From: Aedes albopictus
Lineage: Eukaryota > Arthropoda > Insecta > Diptera > Culicidae
Direction: 5' to 3'
Length of the DNA: 64,000 bases
Assembly: GCF_035046485.1 (NCBI RefSeq)
Contig: NC_085138.1
Location: 428,407,265-428,471,264 of the forward strand
Position 1 is the stretch's first letter. Each line of letters starts with the position of its first letter. Shown in pieces: positions 62,326-64,000 of this stretch. Both the position numbers and the translations under genes were made by a program. The notes beneath the pieces were generated by a model, which saw nothing but the letters and a program-made list of their open reading frames with translations, made no database searches and was not told the DNA's origin.

Positions 62326-64000
62326 AGTTAATAACGATATATATTTCTAGCTATTAAAAACTGACATTTGTGTTACCATAAATAATTGAAAAACATTTCA
62401 CTGGGACTAAGTGAATTCGGTGACAAAACCTACACACTTATAATTGAAAATTAAATTTTGTACGCATGAAAAGGAGCATACTTTTCTTGATATTACATTG
62501 TGCATATATTTATGTTGATGATTTTCTCGTTAAGCCTTATCCATACAAATCATGCTAAGTATGTTTTCACTAATCATAATTCCTAACCTTCCTTCCACGT
62601 CCCAGTACACCTTCAACTCCAACAGGATCTGTCGTCGCATCATTCATCGCACTAACTAACGCACAACATGAATTTTAATTAAAGCAGTGCACTCTCGTAC
62701 CGGTAGGCAAGGTACCAGTGAATACATGAAGAGTACAGGTACGCAGCTTCACCGAACATCGTTACAATAAAAATATTTTACTCCTCGTATGCAGGCTGAC
62801 GAAAGCTGCCAACGTTGTTGACGATGACGACAGCAGCAGCAGGAGCCCGGCCGGCGAGCAGTTGTTATGCCTAGGCTAGGCTTCCCGTATGCGCTTTGAA
62901 AGTACGAAGCATGACGCTTGCACAGATGTCCCGGCGGGAGGAAAAAATGCAATCCTGTTACATATATAGACCTTGGTTTAGGAAGCAGGCTGTTGATGTA
63001 AAAGTACAAAGTGCTGCCTGCTGTGGAGTCCATGTGCCGGAGCGACTCAGCTGCACCCCGTCATGGATTACCGCCGAAACTCTGAACCGGAGATGTACGG
63101 ATGAAAGTCGTGGTGCTTCGTAAATTTGTACCAATGGTCGAATGGCAAAAGAAAAACTCAGTTAATAAATGTGAAAGTGCACATAGAACACAAGCTGAGA
63201 AGCAGGCTGTATCTAATTTGGAACGTTAGGCCAAAAAAGTAGAAGAAGACAAACCATTTATTATCTTTTAAGGCTTCCAACAGATTTGTCAATAGTGACA
63301 ACTCACAAATATTCATGCAGCGACAAGTACAGGAATTGGTTACTTAAATGAAACTTGACAAACATACATGCTCGAGGCATGACACGCAAGTTTGTTATAT
63401 CAATTATACCAAAAAAAGACAAGGTGATCAAGGTATAGGAGTTTCCGTAACGAGGTACAGGTTCTTAGATTGAAGATTGAGATTGTTTTTAGACCTCAAA
63501 AAAGATAAAGACATTAAGTAGTCAACGTTGATGTAAATTTGTTGAAAATCACTCTCAACTCATCACCAACCTAATCACAGCCCACACAAATTTTGACCAT
63601 ACCACCCACTCGGTCACAGCTTGCACGACGACTGTGAACGAGTGAACGGTATAAACGGGTGCTCGAGTGGTTCCACGCTGGCGCGCTTAACCACACTAAT
63701 GATGATGATGAATAGTAGACGAGCACTTAAACGCTGCCCTCTCTTGAACGCGCAGTTTGGTTGGCTATGGGTGCACGACATCCACCACACGTTTGGGTGG
63801 GTGTTTCTGGGTACGTATGGGGTTTCTCTCACGTGTAGCAGGCCCCAAGTGCCTGCTACGGCCCGGTGGTGCTGGATGTCACTCTTACAACACACGACGG
63901 GTTGGCAGCATGAATCCAGGCCAAGCTCCGTTGAACACGAACTATGCAACGGGAAAGAGGGAAAAGGTATGAATGTGGTGATAAAGAGGTCCTTTTATAC
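62326..64000. other. Unassigned end of window
   Basis: 62690-63130 and 63560-64000 are GC-balanced and not obviously repetitive; 63150-63550 is AT-rich. ORFs are short and overlap on both strands. A perfect 9-bp hairpin GTAGCAGGC/GCCTGCTAC lies at 63835-63859. A gene exon could be hidden here, but nothing in the sequence proves it. Confidence 0.35.

Noticed and set aside
63835..63859. Perfect 9-bp hairpin as a transcription terminator or microRNA
   Set aside because: No T-run follows, the stem is too short for a pre-miRNA, and the context is eukaryotic.

Overview
This window looks like heterochromatin-like or intergenic DNA from a culicine mosquito, most probably Aedes. The basis is a dense, nested mix of tRNA-derived SINEs with a typical Aedes organisation, R1-like and CR1-like LINEs, many small TIR elements (MITEs) and long tracts of degenerate short repeats. 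I found no host protein-coding gene I can defend. Every long ORF is a LINE ORF, its antisense shadow, or an open frame through repeats. Species and clade names rest on recognition of motifs, not on a database search.

Layout. 0.4-2 kb: a satellite array of 151-152 bp units, then a CA microsatellite and a terminal hairpin. 2-9 kb: inverted repeats and foldback elements, including a 1.6 kb palindrome that contains an older palindrome in each arm (6983-8598). 10.5-11.4 kb: a decayed LINE. 11.4-14.3 kb: GC-rich degenerate minisatellite DNA with a small element inside. 16.9-19.5 kb: a second satellite array facing the first, plus a third, short member of the same family. 19.5-25 kb: AT-rich degenerate repeats broken by a probable solo LTR (20031-20744). 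25-30.4 kb: LINE wrecks, including an R1-like copy with a lost catalytic aspartate, a MITE inside it, and a 335 bp hexanucleotide microsatellite. 30.5-33.4 kb: more degenerate repeats with a TA-flanked MITE. 35.1-38.6 kb: an R1-like LINE with an intact gag-like ORF1 and an ORF2 cut off inside the reverse transcriptase. 40.4-42.4 kb: a SINE, a TA-flanked MITE, a foldback and a MITE relic. 42.4-48.5 kb: a GC-rich minisatellite block that received a hAT-like element and a CR1-like LINE with an uninterrupted 1045-codon ORF2. 48.6-64 kb: a tRNA-like sequence, minisatellites, degenerate repeats, five SINE copies (one split by a hAT-like insertion), a TA-flanked MITE, and sequence I cannot assign.

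How it fits together. The non-autonomous elements fall into groups by target-site duplication: 3-bp TWA or TTT (Harbinger-like), TA (Tc1/mariner-like) and 8-bp (hAT-like). No transposase gene for any of them is visible here, so they would depend on enzymes encoded elsewhere. SINEs need a LINE reverse transcriptase in trans. The best candidates for something new are the nested palindrome, the satellite-carrying hairpin-ended repeat family, and the mobile-looking GC-rich minisatellite blocks.
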